From NCBI GenBank assembly GCA_013416795.1, contig RQSC01000027.1:38263-102262 (forward strand): a DNA stretch of 64,000 bases, written 5' to 3'. This document shows positions 29,945-40,491 of this stretch, piece after piece (within the stretch, counting starts at the first letter, position 1; each line of letters starts with the position of its first letter). This stretch comes from Prasinococcaceae sp. CCMP 1430. Lineage: Eukaryota; Prasinodermophyta; Palmophyllophyceae; Prasinococcales; Prasinococcaceae. Both the position numbers and the translations under genes were made by a program. The notes under the pieces are model-generated. The model was not told the origin of the DNA, ran no database searches, and saw only the letters and a list, made by a program, of their open reading frames with translations.

Positions 29945-32492
29945 ATGGCGGAGGCTACAACAGTTGTTTCTGAGCCGATGGCGCGGACTGCCAACGAGCG
30001 TGAAGGGGGCGGCGGCTCTTCCGATCCGGGCGCCGCCGGGGCGTCTGTTGAACGTGCCAGTCGCATCGCCAGCGGCACGCCTCCCGAAGGAAAGCCTGCG
30101 ACGAAGCGCCGCCGAAAGTCGACGGGGATACGCGAGCTGCAGTCGATCTTGAAGGATTCGGTTGCAATGCCACCGCCGATGTCCTCGCGTTCGCGGCGTC
30201 CAAGCGGGTCCTCGGATGGCCTGCTGCGATCGCCCCAATCGCCGGCATCAAAGTGTGGTGAGGCTGCGCGCGCGACGCCATCTGTGTCACCAGAGAAACA
30301 AGCCACCCTTCGCCAGTCCGGCAAGGACGTGTCCCCGACTAAACAGGGCACGTCACAGAGAGCGGCGCGCGTGCCGCGGCAACCTGCGCCACCACAGCGC
30401 ACACGTCGCGCCGAGATGGCGGAGGAGGCGAAGAAACTGAGGGCCGAGCGCGAGGAACAGCGGCGGCTGGACGCCGAGGCGTATGCACAGGAGCGCCGCA
30501 GGCAGCGCGAATTGCGCTTCGAGGCGGCGTGCGCCAAGGAACGTGAATGGATACACGGCATGCGCGAGTGCCCGACCTTCTATCCCACAGAGGAGGAATT
30601 CAAAGACCCCATGGCCTACATATGCAAGATCCGCGAGGAGGGACAGAAGTACGGTATCGCAAAGGTGGTGCCTCCGTACGTGTCGACTATCGCGGGCGCG
30701 GACGTGCTGCGGCGCAAGGGTTTCACTTTCACAACAAAGGTGATGCCTCTCAAGATGTCACGCGGCGCGGGCAAGGACCGCGTGCTCTTCAAACACTCGG
30801 AGCGCGAGTACTCCGTGGATGAGTACGAGGAGCTCGCCAACCAATTCATGGTCCAGCGCTACGGCTCGGCGGGTGCCCTCCCAGCCAGACAGGTTGAGTA
30901 CGAATACTGGAAGGTTCGTGGGCGCGCGCGCGCGACAGCGACAGCGCGCGCGACGTCCGCGCGAGAGAGCGCACTCTGGACCTTTCAGATACTGACCGGC
31001 AACACCTCACAGGAAATGCTCAAGGATGGCGCAGGCGGGCTGCTCATCGAGTATGGGTCGGACATCGAGGGAACAGCATTTGCCGACGCCACAAGCGGGG
31101 AGCAGCTCGCAGCAAGCTCCTGGAACCTGGCGACACTGCCGACGCTCCCTGGATCGCTCCTGAGCGCCATCTACGGCACCATTCCGGGCGTGACTGTGCC
31201 CATGATGTACATGGGGATGCTATTCTCGACGTTCGCGTGGCACGTCGAGGACCACAACCTATACTCGGTCAACTACCACCACATCGGCGCGCCGAAGGTC
31301 TGGTATGGCGTGCCTGCGTCTGCCGCGGACGACTTCGAGCACGTCGTGCGCACGAAGGTATACACGGACCTCAATCGCTCTAGGCAGGACGGCTGTCTTG
31401 GCGAGATGTCGGGGGATGAGCTCAATGAGATCCACGGGAAGACGACCATGTTCTCGCCGCGCCTACTTGTCGAGGCCGGCGTGCCATGCTACCGTGCCGT
31501 GCAGCAGCCCGGCGAGTACATGTTCACCTTCCCGCGCGGATACCACGGCGGTTTCTCAACGGGCTTTAATTGCGGCGAGGCTGTTAATTTTGCCATGGCC
31601 GACTGGCTGGGACTGGGCATGGACTCAGTGAGACGCTACCGCAAGATGCAGCGCCTGCCGCTGTTCCCGCACGAGGAGGTGGTGGTGCACGAGGCGATCC
31701 AAGTGGACCAGGTGTGGCAGGCGGAGGATCGCGCGCGAGCTCAGGGCGAGGCAGACGCGCATGCGAAAGACACAAATGATGGCGGCAGTGCGGATGCGAC
31801 TCCGTGTGGCGACCAGCACCAGCCCATGGACGCAAATGCGGGTGAACAGCCCGTGGCCGAGGTGCCTCCTAAGGTGGCGTATTCGCACGACGAGGCCGTG
31901 CACGTTGCCGCATCTTTTGTGGCCATACTCCGCAATTCAAACGCACTCCGCGCCTCCGCAGTTGCTAGCGGTGCGCAGCACTCGCCACTGCCCGAGCTTG
32001 CAGTGTCCGCACCATGTTCTCGTTGCAAGCACCTGTGCTACCTGGGGATCGTCGTTGCAGAGAAGATCGACGACCCCATCTGCCTTTGGTGCGACCGCGC
32101 CGCCCAAAATGAAGACATCGGGACACGATGCGTCCTTTTCAGGCCGGAGACGGTGCGTGTACGCGATGTGCGGCCCGCGGGTACCCCAGCACTACCGCCC
32201 TGATTGTGCTGGCCCCTCACCACATCGACGAGCACTGACACGTGGCGCGCCGCTCCCCCATCGCCTTTGCGTCTCGCGCCTCGGCCGCGACGCCTACCAG
32301 GCCCGCTTCGAAGCCATCGCCAAACGCCTCGAGAAGCGTCCCGACGTTGCCACCAGCCTCAAGTCACTCGCGCACACGTGGCGCGTGTCTGAAGCGGGCG
32401 CGCTGGGGGATATCAACGCGCCTGCGAATGGCGATAGCAGCGGCTCCGACGCGCCTTTCGAGTGGGCAACGATACCTAACACGCCGCAGTGA
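29945..32492 (+). CDS. JmjN/JmjC histone lysine demethylase
   Basis: The last intron is 32153-32300 (gtgcgt...ctaccag). A second likely intron is 30914-30988 (75 nt, in frame, stop-free), which separates EYEYWK from ILTGNTSQ. About 774 aa if both are removed. JmjN is at about residues 200-240 (CPTFYPTEEEFKDPMAYICK). JmjC has all Fe(II) ligands: His and Glu in FAWHVEDHNLYSVNYHHIG and the distal His in FPRGYHGGFSTGFNCGEAVN, plus KVWYGVP. A Cys-rich segment (CSRCKHLCYLG...CLWCDR) resembles the C5HC2 zinc finger of KDM5/plant JMJ proteins. It should demethylate di/trimethyl-lysine on histone H3 (K4 if KDM5-like, K9/K36 if KDM4-like; not decidable here). The N-terminus is disordered and basic. Confidence 0.87.
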
Positions 32493-32736
32493 GGCGAAGC
32501 GAGCCCGCGCGTCGGCCGAACTATGTGCCGGAGATAAGTACCACACACGACATTGCATGTATTAGAGATGACCACCATCACGACATGAGTCTGACCTTGC
32601 GAGTGCCGATACGCAGGCATGAAGTACTGTGAATGGGGGGGACAAGGCGGGTACTGTACCTCTAGCTACGCGAGAATTGACTATTGGACAAAAGCATGCA
32701 GGGCTGGCAGAGTGGGCACCGCGGACGGCGCGCTCC

Positions 32737-33533
32737 TCAGCGCATGTGCCCCGTATACCCCGCCGGCTTAGTGCGATGGTTCTCGACGAGCAGATCCCTC
32801 GCGATGGGCCGCCCCACGCCCTGGCCCAGGAATGCCTTGCCGGCTATATCAGCGGGGCGTTTGGGAACTGCGGGCGCCGGAGGCAGAGACCAAGGCAAGC
32901 GCACACGAACGCAGGCAGCGATGGATCAGCTCCCGCGCACGGCAGAGCGCGCGCGCGCGCGTGCCAAAACATACACGCAACAGTCGACTCGCGTCATTGT
33001 CATCGCCCGTGCGCCGTGCGCACTCGCACGCCCTCACCGTGGCCCATGTATCCCGGCACATGGCTGGCCTCCTCGGAGACGGACGTGCCCGCCTGCAGGT
33101 CTTTCGTCTCGAACCGCATGTCTACGGGCCTCGACCCGAAGAAGCCCGAGCCTGTGGGGCCGGCGGAGTACGCCTCTACCTGCGACTCCCTGGCCGCGGC
33201 CCCGTTGTGCTCGAATGCCGGCACCACCGCCTTGCGCAGCCTGCGTCGCTCGCTGCGCTCCGCCTCGCCCGCGCACTGCGACTGGTAGCTCGTGGCCCAG
33301 CGATCATCCTCGACAAACGTCCCCACGAGGTTCGCGTGTGAGGCATTCGGGTAGGGTGCACCGCCAGGCGCGGCGCCGCCCGCCGCGCGGCGAGACATAG
33401 CGCGCCCTTCCTCGATGACGACGGCGCCTGGGCCGAGGCACTCGCGCGTAGGCTGTGCGACGTGCCGCTTCTGCTTCTGCGGGAAGTCGCAGAAGACGCC
33501 ATCATCGACGGCGAACGGCGGCGCGTTGGCCAT
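32737..33533 (-). CDS. Small PGYxGH protein, ciliary microtubule inner protein candidate
   Basis: Exons 33533-33038 and 32867-32737 (complement) give 208 aa. The intron starts gtgagg, ends cccgcag and has CTGAT rather than CTGAC. Splicing creates the motif ASHVPGYMGHVPK; the protein ends KPAGYTGHMR. Repeated (V/P)PGYxGHxP motifs are typical of ciliary microtubule inner proteins of the FAM166/CIMIP2 (DUF2475) group and relatives, where the protein lies inside axonemal doublets. The N-terminus (MANAPPFAVDDGVFCDFPQK) and the rest are low in recognisable features, with no membrane segment. The protein is supported by its ATG, clean splice and motif placement. The family name is an inference from the motif; a non-ciliary protein cannot be excluded. 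Confidence 0.6.
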
Positions 33534-34010
33534 CGCAGGACACCTACCCTCCTCACTCGCTCTTCCCCTGCCTACCCCGCCTCCCGTTCGTTCCTCGCCG
33601 TTGGCGACAGCACCCTCGCCCTCCCTAGTCGCGTCCTTGGCGCGCGCGAAACTGGGTCCGCTCCCCAGTCTCGGCCGCCCGCGCGCCCGTCCGGCGCGCG
33701 CGCGTCGCTCCTCCCCTTCCCCCAGCCACGGTTAGGAAAACGCCGCGCGCGCGCGCGCGCGGCCAACAGCTCTTTTCAAACTTTGAATTGTGTTTTCATC
33801 GTTCATGCCAGCAAGGTGATGCCACGCGGGGCAGCAGCCCGGCCGGCCCCAGATTCCATCCAGCGGGGTGTGGCGACGGCACGCTCGTCGCAGGTGTGGT
33901 TTTTCCCAGCTGACCGAGCGGAGCATCCAGCCACGCGGCCAGGGCGCAGCGCTCTCGGCCGAGCGGCCGCCCACGAGCTGGCTGGCGCCGCCGCGCCCGC
34001 GCGCGGCGCA

Positions 34011-34023
34011 TGCGTTTTGATGG
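34011..34023 (+). promoter_or_regulatory. TGCGTTTTGATGG motif, copy 4
   Basis: Exact 13-mer on the plus strand, 188 bp upstream of the EDR2-C gene ATG, preceded by GCGCA as in copy 6. Confidence 0.45.
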
Positions 34024-34049
34024 CGTTGGCCCGCCCGTCCGCGCCGGCG

Positions 34050-34095
34050 GCGGGGGTGGGGGGGGGGGGGGGGGGGCGGGGGTGGGGGGAGGTTT
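34050..34095. repeat. Poly-G tract
   Basis: A nearly pure G-run of more than 20 bases with flanking GGGGGTGGGGGG. G-quadruplex-prone; length in the assembly may be unreliable. Confidence 0.7.
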
Positions 34096-34210
34096 TCGTG
34101 GGACCTGATCGTTCGCGCGTGAGTAGAAGCAGCCCGCGAATCGAGCGGCTGGGGCTCAGGGGCGAGGGTGGCGGCGCGTGGCCCCGCGGGCGAGCTGGTG
34201 GGCGGCGACG

Positions 34211-36149
34211 ATGGGCTGCTGCGTGTCAGCGCCAGCGGTCGAAGAAGCGCCGCCAGGTAAGGGGGCGGCGGGCGCGGCGGGCGCGGTGAGCGGCAAGGAC
34301 GGTGGCAAGGGCGGGTCGCGAGAAGATGGCGCGAGGTCCTCGGAGGCTGCGAGCAATGGCGGAGGCACCGGGGCCAGCCAGGAATGGGGCGCGGGCGCAG
34401 CCGAAGGTGCGGCGCGGCCCGGGGGGCAGAACGGAGGTGGCGAGAGCACACGCGGCTCGGAGTCAGGCGCGGGGGCAGGCGCGGTGAACGAGGGTGATGG
34501 CCGCATCGTGGGCGCAAGGGCTGCATGTGGCACGCCGGCGGCTTTGGTGCCCCCCGGGGCCCCGGCAGGTGAAGACGTCGGTGCGCATGTCTCATCCACT
34601 TCGCCGATGCAGCTTTTCTTCGATTCGATGACAGACGCGTTTGAGATCGATTCGCAGATCCTAGACGACGTCGAACGCGACTGGGCGCAGCGAGAGTCGG
34701 AGCAAGCCGCCGCTCGCGACGGCAGTTTGGCGACCAACTCCGATCGTGATAGCATGTCCGGGGCCCGTTCCGACCACCAGCGAAAGCAGCAGCAGCAGCA
34801 GCAGCGGCAGCTGCAGCGCAAGAACTCGGGACGTCTGCGCGGCGGCCAAGCACAGATTTGGGAAAAGATTGAGATTTGCCAGACGCTGAATGCCGCGACC
34901 AAAGACGACGGAAGTGGCGTGTCGTCATGGGGGCAGTCCCGCGAGCCGAGGTTTCGGCTTCGCGGCAAGAGGTACATGACCGACCGTGCGAAGTACGTTG
35001 CGCCGAACGTCAGTCTGTACAAGTGCATCGGCGCCGACATCTACCGTGGCTCTCGGCGACTTCTCCACGTCGCGCGCGGCCTCAAGCTGCCGCCTGCGCC
35101 GGAGAGACCGAAGCACCCGCTCCTCAAGGACCTGCCGCCCTTTCTCATCCTCTGCTGGATGTTTCCGGATGGACAGGCGACGCTGGTGAGTGCCGCAGCT
35201 GGCAGCGCGCGCCGCTCGCGCGTGAAGTGCGCGCTCATAGCTGCTGTCTGCTGACACGGCTCTATGTGCGTGGGCCGCATATTTTCCTACACCAAGTTCG
35301 GCAAGCAGAGTCCGTCAACGCCTAGTGGCATGATCATCCAGTATATGCAGCTTGACGAGGAGGTCGCGATGCAGTACGTACAGTCAGGCATGGTTGGGCT
35401 CCTCAATGCGCTGGCGAAGGACCCGCCACCGGGCTCGAGCATGCCTAATATGCGCACGGATATGCGCGACAGGCTCAAAGCCGTGCCGAGACTCTTTAAC
35501 CCAAGCGGCGTCAAAAAGATGTTTAGTCTGCCCGAGTGGAGGCTCATTTCGAGCTACAATGGGAAGGTGCGTACCGGCGCGCAAGGCATCGGCAAGATCC
35601 AAACGTTCGGGGTTGGCAAGCAGCAGAGTGTGTGCTCTGGAGGGCAGTCCCGCGCTGCGTGACCATGCCAGCGAAAGGTCTCAGGCGTTCTGACCACCCC
35701 TTCCCCTCCCCAATCCCACCCCGCGTGCGCCTCTAACCACCCCGCCTGACCCACTGCACCCACCCGTTACACACCTCCGCGTCCCCCGTCTGCCCCATCA
35801 CGCTCTTCTTCACCGTGCGCGGCTCCCCGCACAGCCTGTGCTTACGCGGCCGCAGCACAAATTCTTTCGCGGCGAAAACTACCTTGAGATCAACATTGAC
35901 TTGTACGAGTTCGCGTACCTCGCGCGCAAGGCCTTGGAGATGTTTCGAACGCGCGTGTCCAAGGTGACGGTGGACATCGCCTTTACCCTCGAGGGTCGCA
36001 ACGAGAAGGAGCTTCCCGAGATCCTCCTCGGGAGCACGCGCCTGTCGAAGGTCGACTACTTTCAGGCGCCTTACTTCCCGGAACACCTGCTCGACGATGA
36101 CGCCGACAAGGTGCGCAGCAAGGCGAAGCGTGGGCGGGCCAGAACATAG
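34211..36149 (+). CDS. EDR2-C (DUF1336) domain protein with MGCC acylation signal
   Basis: Exons 34211-35185, 35297-35566 and 35835-36149 give 519 aa. Introns: gtgagt...caccaag and gtgcgt...cgcacag, both with CTGAC. N-terminus MGCCVSAPAV is a strong N-myristoylation/palmitoylation signal. A disordered Gly/Ala/Glu linker and a poly-Gln segment follow (to about 230). The C-terminal part matches ENHANCED DISEASE RESISTANCE 2 C-domain: FRLRGKRYMTDRAKYVA, LPPFLILCWMFPDGQ, RTDMRDRLKAVPRLFN, LPEWRLISSYNGK-PVLTRP and FFRGENYLEINIDLYEFAYL, then FTLEGRNEKELPEILLG. Plant EDR2 binds PI4P through this region plus PH/START domains, which are absent here. The last exon could instead splice at 36110 (DDDADK) to an acceptor at 36401, but that would run into the RPB4 gene. 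Confidence 0.84.
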
Positions 36150-36444
36150 CCTCATGAAGACCGACCTCTGTCCCCTGTGCACGCAATAATTGAGGCACGC
36201 ACAACCCCAAGGCTTGGATGGGGCGCCGACGCGCTGGCATGTCTGCCTGTGTTGGTAACAACGCCTAATCTCAGATTCTCCCAATGGACGACAGCCACCC
36301 AGCGCGCGTGCCGCGCTCGGGTGGCCGCTCCAGCGCCTTGGGCGACGCAAGCTGCCACGCTACTGCCAATGTTTCGCACCGCTTTGCTATCTTTGATACA
36401 GGAAGCTTACAACCGCATTCATAGCGATGACCAGGGCACGGCGC

Positions 36445-36921
36445 TCACCGCATCGCGGAACGGTAGGTTCGCAGCTCGTCAAGAAGCTGCTGGAGCCTGT
36501 CGTCGTCGAGCTGTTCCCGACCACCTACGTTTTCGAGCGACTGCACCAGCGAGCGCGCCTCCTCCGGCGTGTCAGGGCATAGGTTCATGAGCGCTCCGAT
36601 CTCGAACTCTTGACATTCCGCGCTGGCGAGCGTCGCGCGGAGCTGATCCATGGCCTCGACACTGTCGAACACGTAGAAGCGGTTGACGTAGTCGATCGTC
36701 TTCTGCGTCGCCGCCGAGAGCTGCACGTTGCCGCCTTGCGACGCCTTGCGTGTAAGGACGACCTTGTCGAGAATGAGCTTCAGCTCTGAGTTGGACAGCG
36801 CCTGCGCGCTGTTCTCAAAAATCTCCCCCAGCTTGAGCACAGACGAGTCCTCATCAGCCGTTTCGTCCGCTGGCTTCGACGAGCCAACGTTCACCGCTTG
36901 CGGGGCGCCCGCGCCGAGCAG
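36445..36921 (-). CDS. RPB4: RNA polymerase II subunit RPB4 (5' end unresolved)
   Basis: The conserved body is open from at least 36921 to 36445 (complement), about 158 aa, close to the usual 140 aa. It reads SSVLKLGEIFENSAQALSNS, ELKLILDKVVL, TIDYVNRFYVFDSVEAMDQL, EFEIGALMNLCPDTPEEARS and LQQLLDELRTYRS, matching the RPB4/RPC9 (HRDC-like) fold end to end, including the diagnostic NLCPxTxEEA. RPB4 pairs with RPB7 as the stalk of RNA polymerase II. The frame stays open well upstream of the family's normal start but contains no ATG near it. A first exon or a small indel is needed; I could not find a CTGAC-bearing intron. RPC9 is the alternative paralogue, but the NLCP block favours RPB4. Confidence 0.85.
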   Translation of the reverse strand: MLGAGAPQAVNVGSSKPADETADEDSSVLKLGEIFENSAQALSNSELKLILDKVVLTRKASQGGNVQLSAATQKTIDYVNRFYVFDSVEAMDQLRATLASAECQEFEIGALMNLCPDTPEEARSLVQSLENVGGREQLDDDRLQQLLDELRTYRSAMR

Positions 36922-37648
36922 CTGCGATACAACGTGCGCAACGACAAGCCGTCGCGCCGCGAAGAGTATGTCCTGGGTGGGCTCCCAGGTGCGCCCCGTG
37001 ACCGAGGCTTTGTCGCCGTCCAGCACCACCCCGTCCACACCACCCCCACCAACCCTAGCGAGAGGCGTCGCTCGCGCTTTTTTGACTTCCGCGTCATTTC
37101 CGCGTGATTTTCCGCTGCAAAGCGTCGGAAATCCCCCCGAAACACAACGGAGTCGCCCTGCTTTTTGCCCTGCGGCGCGCGCGCGCAGATTCCCGCTGAT
37201 TCCGTTTCCGGGGCCCGCGGCGTTCTGATGGATGCGCGGCACCGCCGATATATATTTTCTTTTTACCCACGGGAGACTTTGCTCCGCGCGCGGAGGCGAG
37301 GTCGAAACGCACCCGGGGCGCGCGCGCGCGCGCTGTGTGGCGCCGGAAGCGCGAAAAGCGCGCGAGAGCCTCGGCGCGCCAGACAGACGCGCCCGCCGCG
37401 CGGCAGGCGAGCAGGCGCGGAGACCGACGGGCTGCTCCCACCACAACCACCACCACCCCACGACCCCCCGGCGGGCACCGCGCCGCGGCCGCCGCCGCGC
37501 CCGCCACGCTGCTTCGCCTCCAAGTGAACCCTCCCCTTAACCTCANCCGAGGCGCCGGACGGCGCGCGCGGCGGGCTCGGCGGCCGAGGGGTCGCGGGGT
37601 CCCGGCGGCGACGGTCGGCGCGGAGCGGAGCCCCGCAGGACTCTTCGT
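36922..37648. promoter_or_regulatory. Divergent promoter region (RPB4 / histidine phosphatase)
   Basis: About 730 bp including the unresolved RPB4 5' end. A TATATATTTTC patch lies at about 37250. A one-mismatch copy of the promoter motif (TGCGTTTCGA, minus strand) is at 37302-37311, pointing toward RPB4. One ambiguous base (n) is at 37546. Confidence 0.4.
37546..37546. other. Ambiguous base
   Basis: Single n in the spacer upstream of the histidine phosphatase gene; the assembly is uncertain at this point. Confidence 0.95.
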
Positions 37649-38806
37649 ATGGGCCTCGACTCGGGCAGTGACAGCGACATGTTTGACGTGCGCCACCACA
37701 GCACAGGCAACTCACGCACGGACCTGCAGTCGTACTTGCGGCTGCCGCACCGCATCGTGCTCGTGCGGCACGGGGAGTCTCTGGGAAACGTCGACCCCGA
37801 GGCGTACACGCGGATCCCTGACCCGCAGATCCCGCTGACGCGCCGCGGCCACAAGCAGGCACGCCTGGCGGGTGAGAACGTCGTCCAGATCATGGAAGAT
37901 GGGCGCGAGCCGCACGAGGGAGAGCAGCGCGCGTACTTCATCATGTCCCCGTACCGCCGCTCCAAGGAGACCTACCTCTCGATGCGCAAGGCCTTCAAGC
38001 AATCGCAGGTCACCGGCGTGCAGGAAGAGGTGCAGCTGCGCGAGCAAGGTGAGTCCATCCCCCCCCGTCACCGCCGCCACGGCAGACGCGGGCGCCGCAT
38101 TCTCAAGCTGGGGCTCTAGCTAGACACGCCGCTGACGCCCGCTGTTACCGCGCTTCCGCCCGCTCGTGCGCGTGCCACTCCGCGCCTGTGTGCAGATTTC
38201 GGCAATTTCCAGGACGCGGCGAGCAAGCGTCGTGAAAAGGACGAGCGGCTGGAGTTTGGACGCTTCTACTACCGCTTTCCCAACGGGGAGTCGGGTGCAG
38301 ACGTGTACGACAGGCTAACGATCTTCGAGGACCACATCGTCCGCGACATGAACGCGGGACGGTATGCCAACGTCACGCTGGTGCTGATCACGCACGGCCT
38401 CGCTCTGCGCATCTTCCTGATGCGGTGGCTCCACTGGTCCGTGGAGGAATTCGAGCAGGCGTATAATCCGCCCAACTCCCAGCCCATCGTGCTCGAGCGG
38501 AGGCCGTTCAAGGAGCTGCAGGAGGAGGGGTGGCACCTCGGCAAGGTGCACACGAAGGAGGTCTACCGCATGACGGAGTACTCGCGCTTCCTGGTCCCTG
38601 GTGTCACCCCCGAGATGTGCGCCACCACACGCCTCTCGTGCATCACGTCCGACTATGGCGGCGCCTATATCGAGGAGCCAACAGCCGAATGCGAGCTGGG
38701 CGCCGACTCGTGGGAGCCGCCCGAGACATTGACGAATGGCGACGGGCGCAACGGACAGGCGTCCTCCTTTGTTGACTCTCGGCAGGGTGGCACTGACGGA
38801 CAGTAG
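37649..38806 (+). CDS. Histidine phosphatase (phosphoglycerate-mutase-like)
   Basis: Exons 37649-38048 and 38196-38806 give 336 aa. The intron (gtgagt...gtgtgcag, with CTGAC) joins QLREQ-DFGNFQD. The catalytic RHG is in HRIVLVRHGESLGNVD, followed by IPLTRRGHKQARLAG. The second core Arg is in FIMSPYRRSKET, the acid region in FPNGESGADVYDRL, and the second His in LVLITHGLALRIFLMRW. This arrangement fits branch-1 histidine phosphatases, in particular the PGM-like group with LREQDFGNFQ found in plants and fungi. Substrate unknown (phosphosugar, inositol phosphate or protein are all possible). The C-terminal about 60 residues are disordered and acidic. Divergent from RPB4, convergent with the next gene. 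Confidence 0.86.
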
Positions 38807-39090
38807 TCCCCTTGCCCACCGCACCCGGAACCCCAAACGTGTCGGCACGGCAGCCAGCGCCGCGACTGAGTCCACGCGCTGCACACGGCCTGCTCCGCCT
38901 TTGCATCCGCGAGCGCGGAGATCAACGGAAACATCGTTGCCTGGACGGTAGGTAGGTGCCGCTGCGTTACGCTGTGGGATGTAAGAAGACATTCATCGTG
39001 CAGCTGGTAGGTTTGGTTTGGCCTTGCGCGCGCGCGCGCGTGCGCACGACGCGGCTGGCCAACAGTACGCCACTCTTACTAGCCGACGCA

Positions 39091-40491
39091 TCACTGCGTC
39101 GGCGAAGCGGGTCCCGCACACGGCGCGCTCTCCTCTTCGAACTCTGCGACGCGCTCGAGGCACCACACCGTGTCTGTCATCAGCTCTTCAAGAGCATCGA
39201 GCGTCTTGTCCATCTTGTTGCTGCCCGCGGGCAGCGTGCCGATCGCCTTCACGCTTAGCTCCCACAGCGAATCCAACAGGCGGCCCGGGCGCACGAGACG
39301 CCTGTCCTTGGCCTCAAGGTCGCGCACCGCCCGCTCAGCCGCCTTTATTCCCTCGTTCTCACTTTCGCGCATGACGCCCAACTGGTCGAGCACATCCGAC
39401 GACACGTACGGGGACCCGTCGGCGTTGAGGCGCTCCTCCCGAGCGCTCTCCTCCTCAACGTCCTCGAGGTTGCCCTTGGCGATGGCCTCGGCCGAGCGAT
39501 CGGCCGCGCTGCGCTTTTTCTTTGCCTCCCGCAAGCGATCGAACGCCGCCGAGACCGTCGCTGGCGGCGCAGCATTGCCGCCAAGCTCTTTGTCGGCCTC
39601 GTCGTCGCGGTATACCCCCTCCCCCGCCCATCCCTCGTGGATGATCTTCATCAGCAGTGCCCTGCGCCTGTCGCGCGCCATGAAGCCCGCGACGCCCACG
39701 AGCTCCTTTATGACCGTCGCCTCGTGTGCGTAGAGGTGCCCGCCGTCGATCTGGCTGGGGAGCACGTCGCGTGTTGCCGCCTCGCGCGCGCACTGGCGCG
39801 CGAGGCACGTGCGGGCGAGCAGTCGCAGGCGGTCGGCCGTGAGAGCGCCGTTCTTGGGCGCCTCCATGTCGGCGAGAAGCTGGCCGGCGGTGAGTGCGAC
39901 CTCGTGCATGGGCTCACCGCAGCCGCGCACGGCGTCGCGCAGCGCCAAAGCGGAGCGCGCGCGCGAGGCGGCGTCGAGGGCTCGCACGGTGCTCGGTAGC
40001 TCAGCCTCGAAGAGCTCCAAGGTAAGCTCGCGCATCACCGCGAGCATCGCCAGGAGGTCAGCCGACTCAGGGTCGCGCTCGGGGGGGCGAGCCTTGTGCA
40101 GCGCGACCATGGTGGCATCTATGGTCGGCAGGAATGACGTCGTCAGCTTCGGCATGATCCTGTGCAGCGCGGCGCGCATGCCTTCTCGAAGGTCGGCCGC
40201 CACCGTCTGCGCGGACGGCGCGGACGCCGAGTTGAGGTACTCCACGCCGCGCGTCGCCAGCAGGTGCTGCTCGGCCTCGTGCAGCACGCGCGAGATGTGC
40301 GCGTTGCACTCCTCGATTTCTTCCTCGGCCTCCGCCTTGGCGTCGCGCCGCAGCCGGCGCGTGCGCTGCTTGGCGCGCTCGGCGGCGGGGTCCCGCTCGG
40401 GCGGCGCGTCGCGGAAGACGGCCTGCTCGCGCGGCGCCGTGAGACCGAGCGACGACTGGGGGCCGTGATCGCAAAGCTCGAGGAGCCCCAC
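39091..40491 (-). CDS. Unrecognised alpha-helical protein
   Basis: An open frame of about 466 aa that I do not recognise. It has strongly coding-like composition and almost continuous predicted helix: a charged coiled coil (RTRRLRRDAKAEAEEEIEEC), leucine-rich helices in the middle (LLAMLAVMRELTLELFEAEL), a KKKRSAADRS basic patch, and a C-terminal helical pair (LLDSLWELSVKAIGTLPAGS, then ALEELMTDTVWCLERV). No signal peptide, membrane segment or catalytic motif. The frame begins at a GTG; the nearest ATG (40574, MRGSGPAAAP) is in another frame separated by G-runs, so the start is uncertain. Convergent with the histidine phosphatase; divergent from the calcium channel gene. Confidence 0.65.
   Translation of the reverse strand: MGLLELCDHGPQSSLGLTAPREQAVFRDAPPERDPAAERAKQRTRRLRRDAKAEAEEEIEECNAHISRVLHEAEQHLLATRGVEYLNSASAPSAQTVAADLREGMRAALHRIMPKLTTSFLPTIDATMVALHKARPPERDPESADLLAMLAVMRELTLELFEAELPSTVRALDAASRARSALALRDAVRGCGEPMHEVALTAGQLLADMEAPKNGALTADRLRLLARTCLARQCAREAATRDVLPSQIDGGHLYAHEATVIKELVGVAGFMARDRRRALLMKIIHEGWAGEGVYRDDEADKELGGNAAPPATVSAAFDRLREAKKKRSAADRSAEAIAKGNLEDVEEESAREERLNADGSPYVSSDVLDQLGVMRESENEGIKAAERAVRDLEAKDRRLVRPGRLLDSLWELSVKAIGTLPAGSNKMDKTLDALEELMTDTVWCLERVAEFEEESAPCAGPASPTQ

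Larger units (their letters stand above)
33534..34210. promoter_or_regulatory. Divergent promoter region (PGYxGH protein / EDR2-C protein)
   Basis: About 680 bp, no supported coding. It contains GCGCGC runs (about 33746), an AT-richer patch (caaactttgaattgtgttttcatcg as two adjacent short segments around 33777), TGCGTTTTGATGG at 34011 and a long G-run after it. Confidence 0.45.

Noticed and set aside
28856-30238. Long minus-strand open frame (460 aa) opposite TOGARAM C-terminus and the demethylase
   Set aside because: Spans two well-supported plus-strand genes; Arg-rich nonsense composition typical of antisense in GC-rich DNA.
36402-36590. Possible fourth exon of the EDR2-C gene (after gatacag)
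   Set aside because: It would read through the RPB4 coding region on the other strand; the stop at 36149 is simpler.
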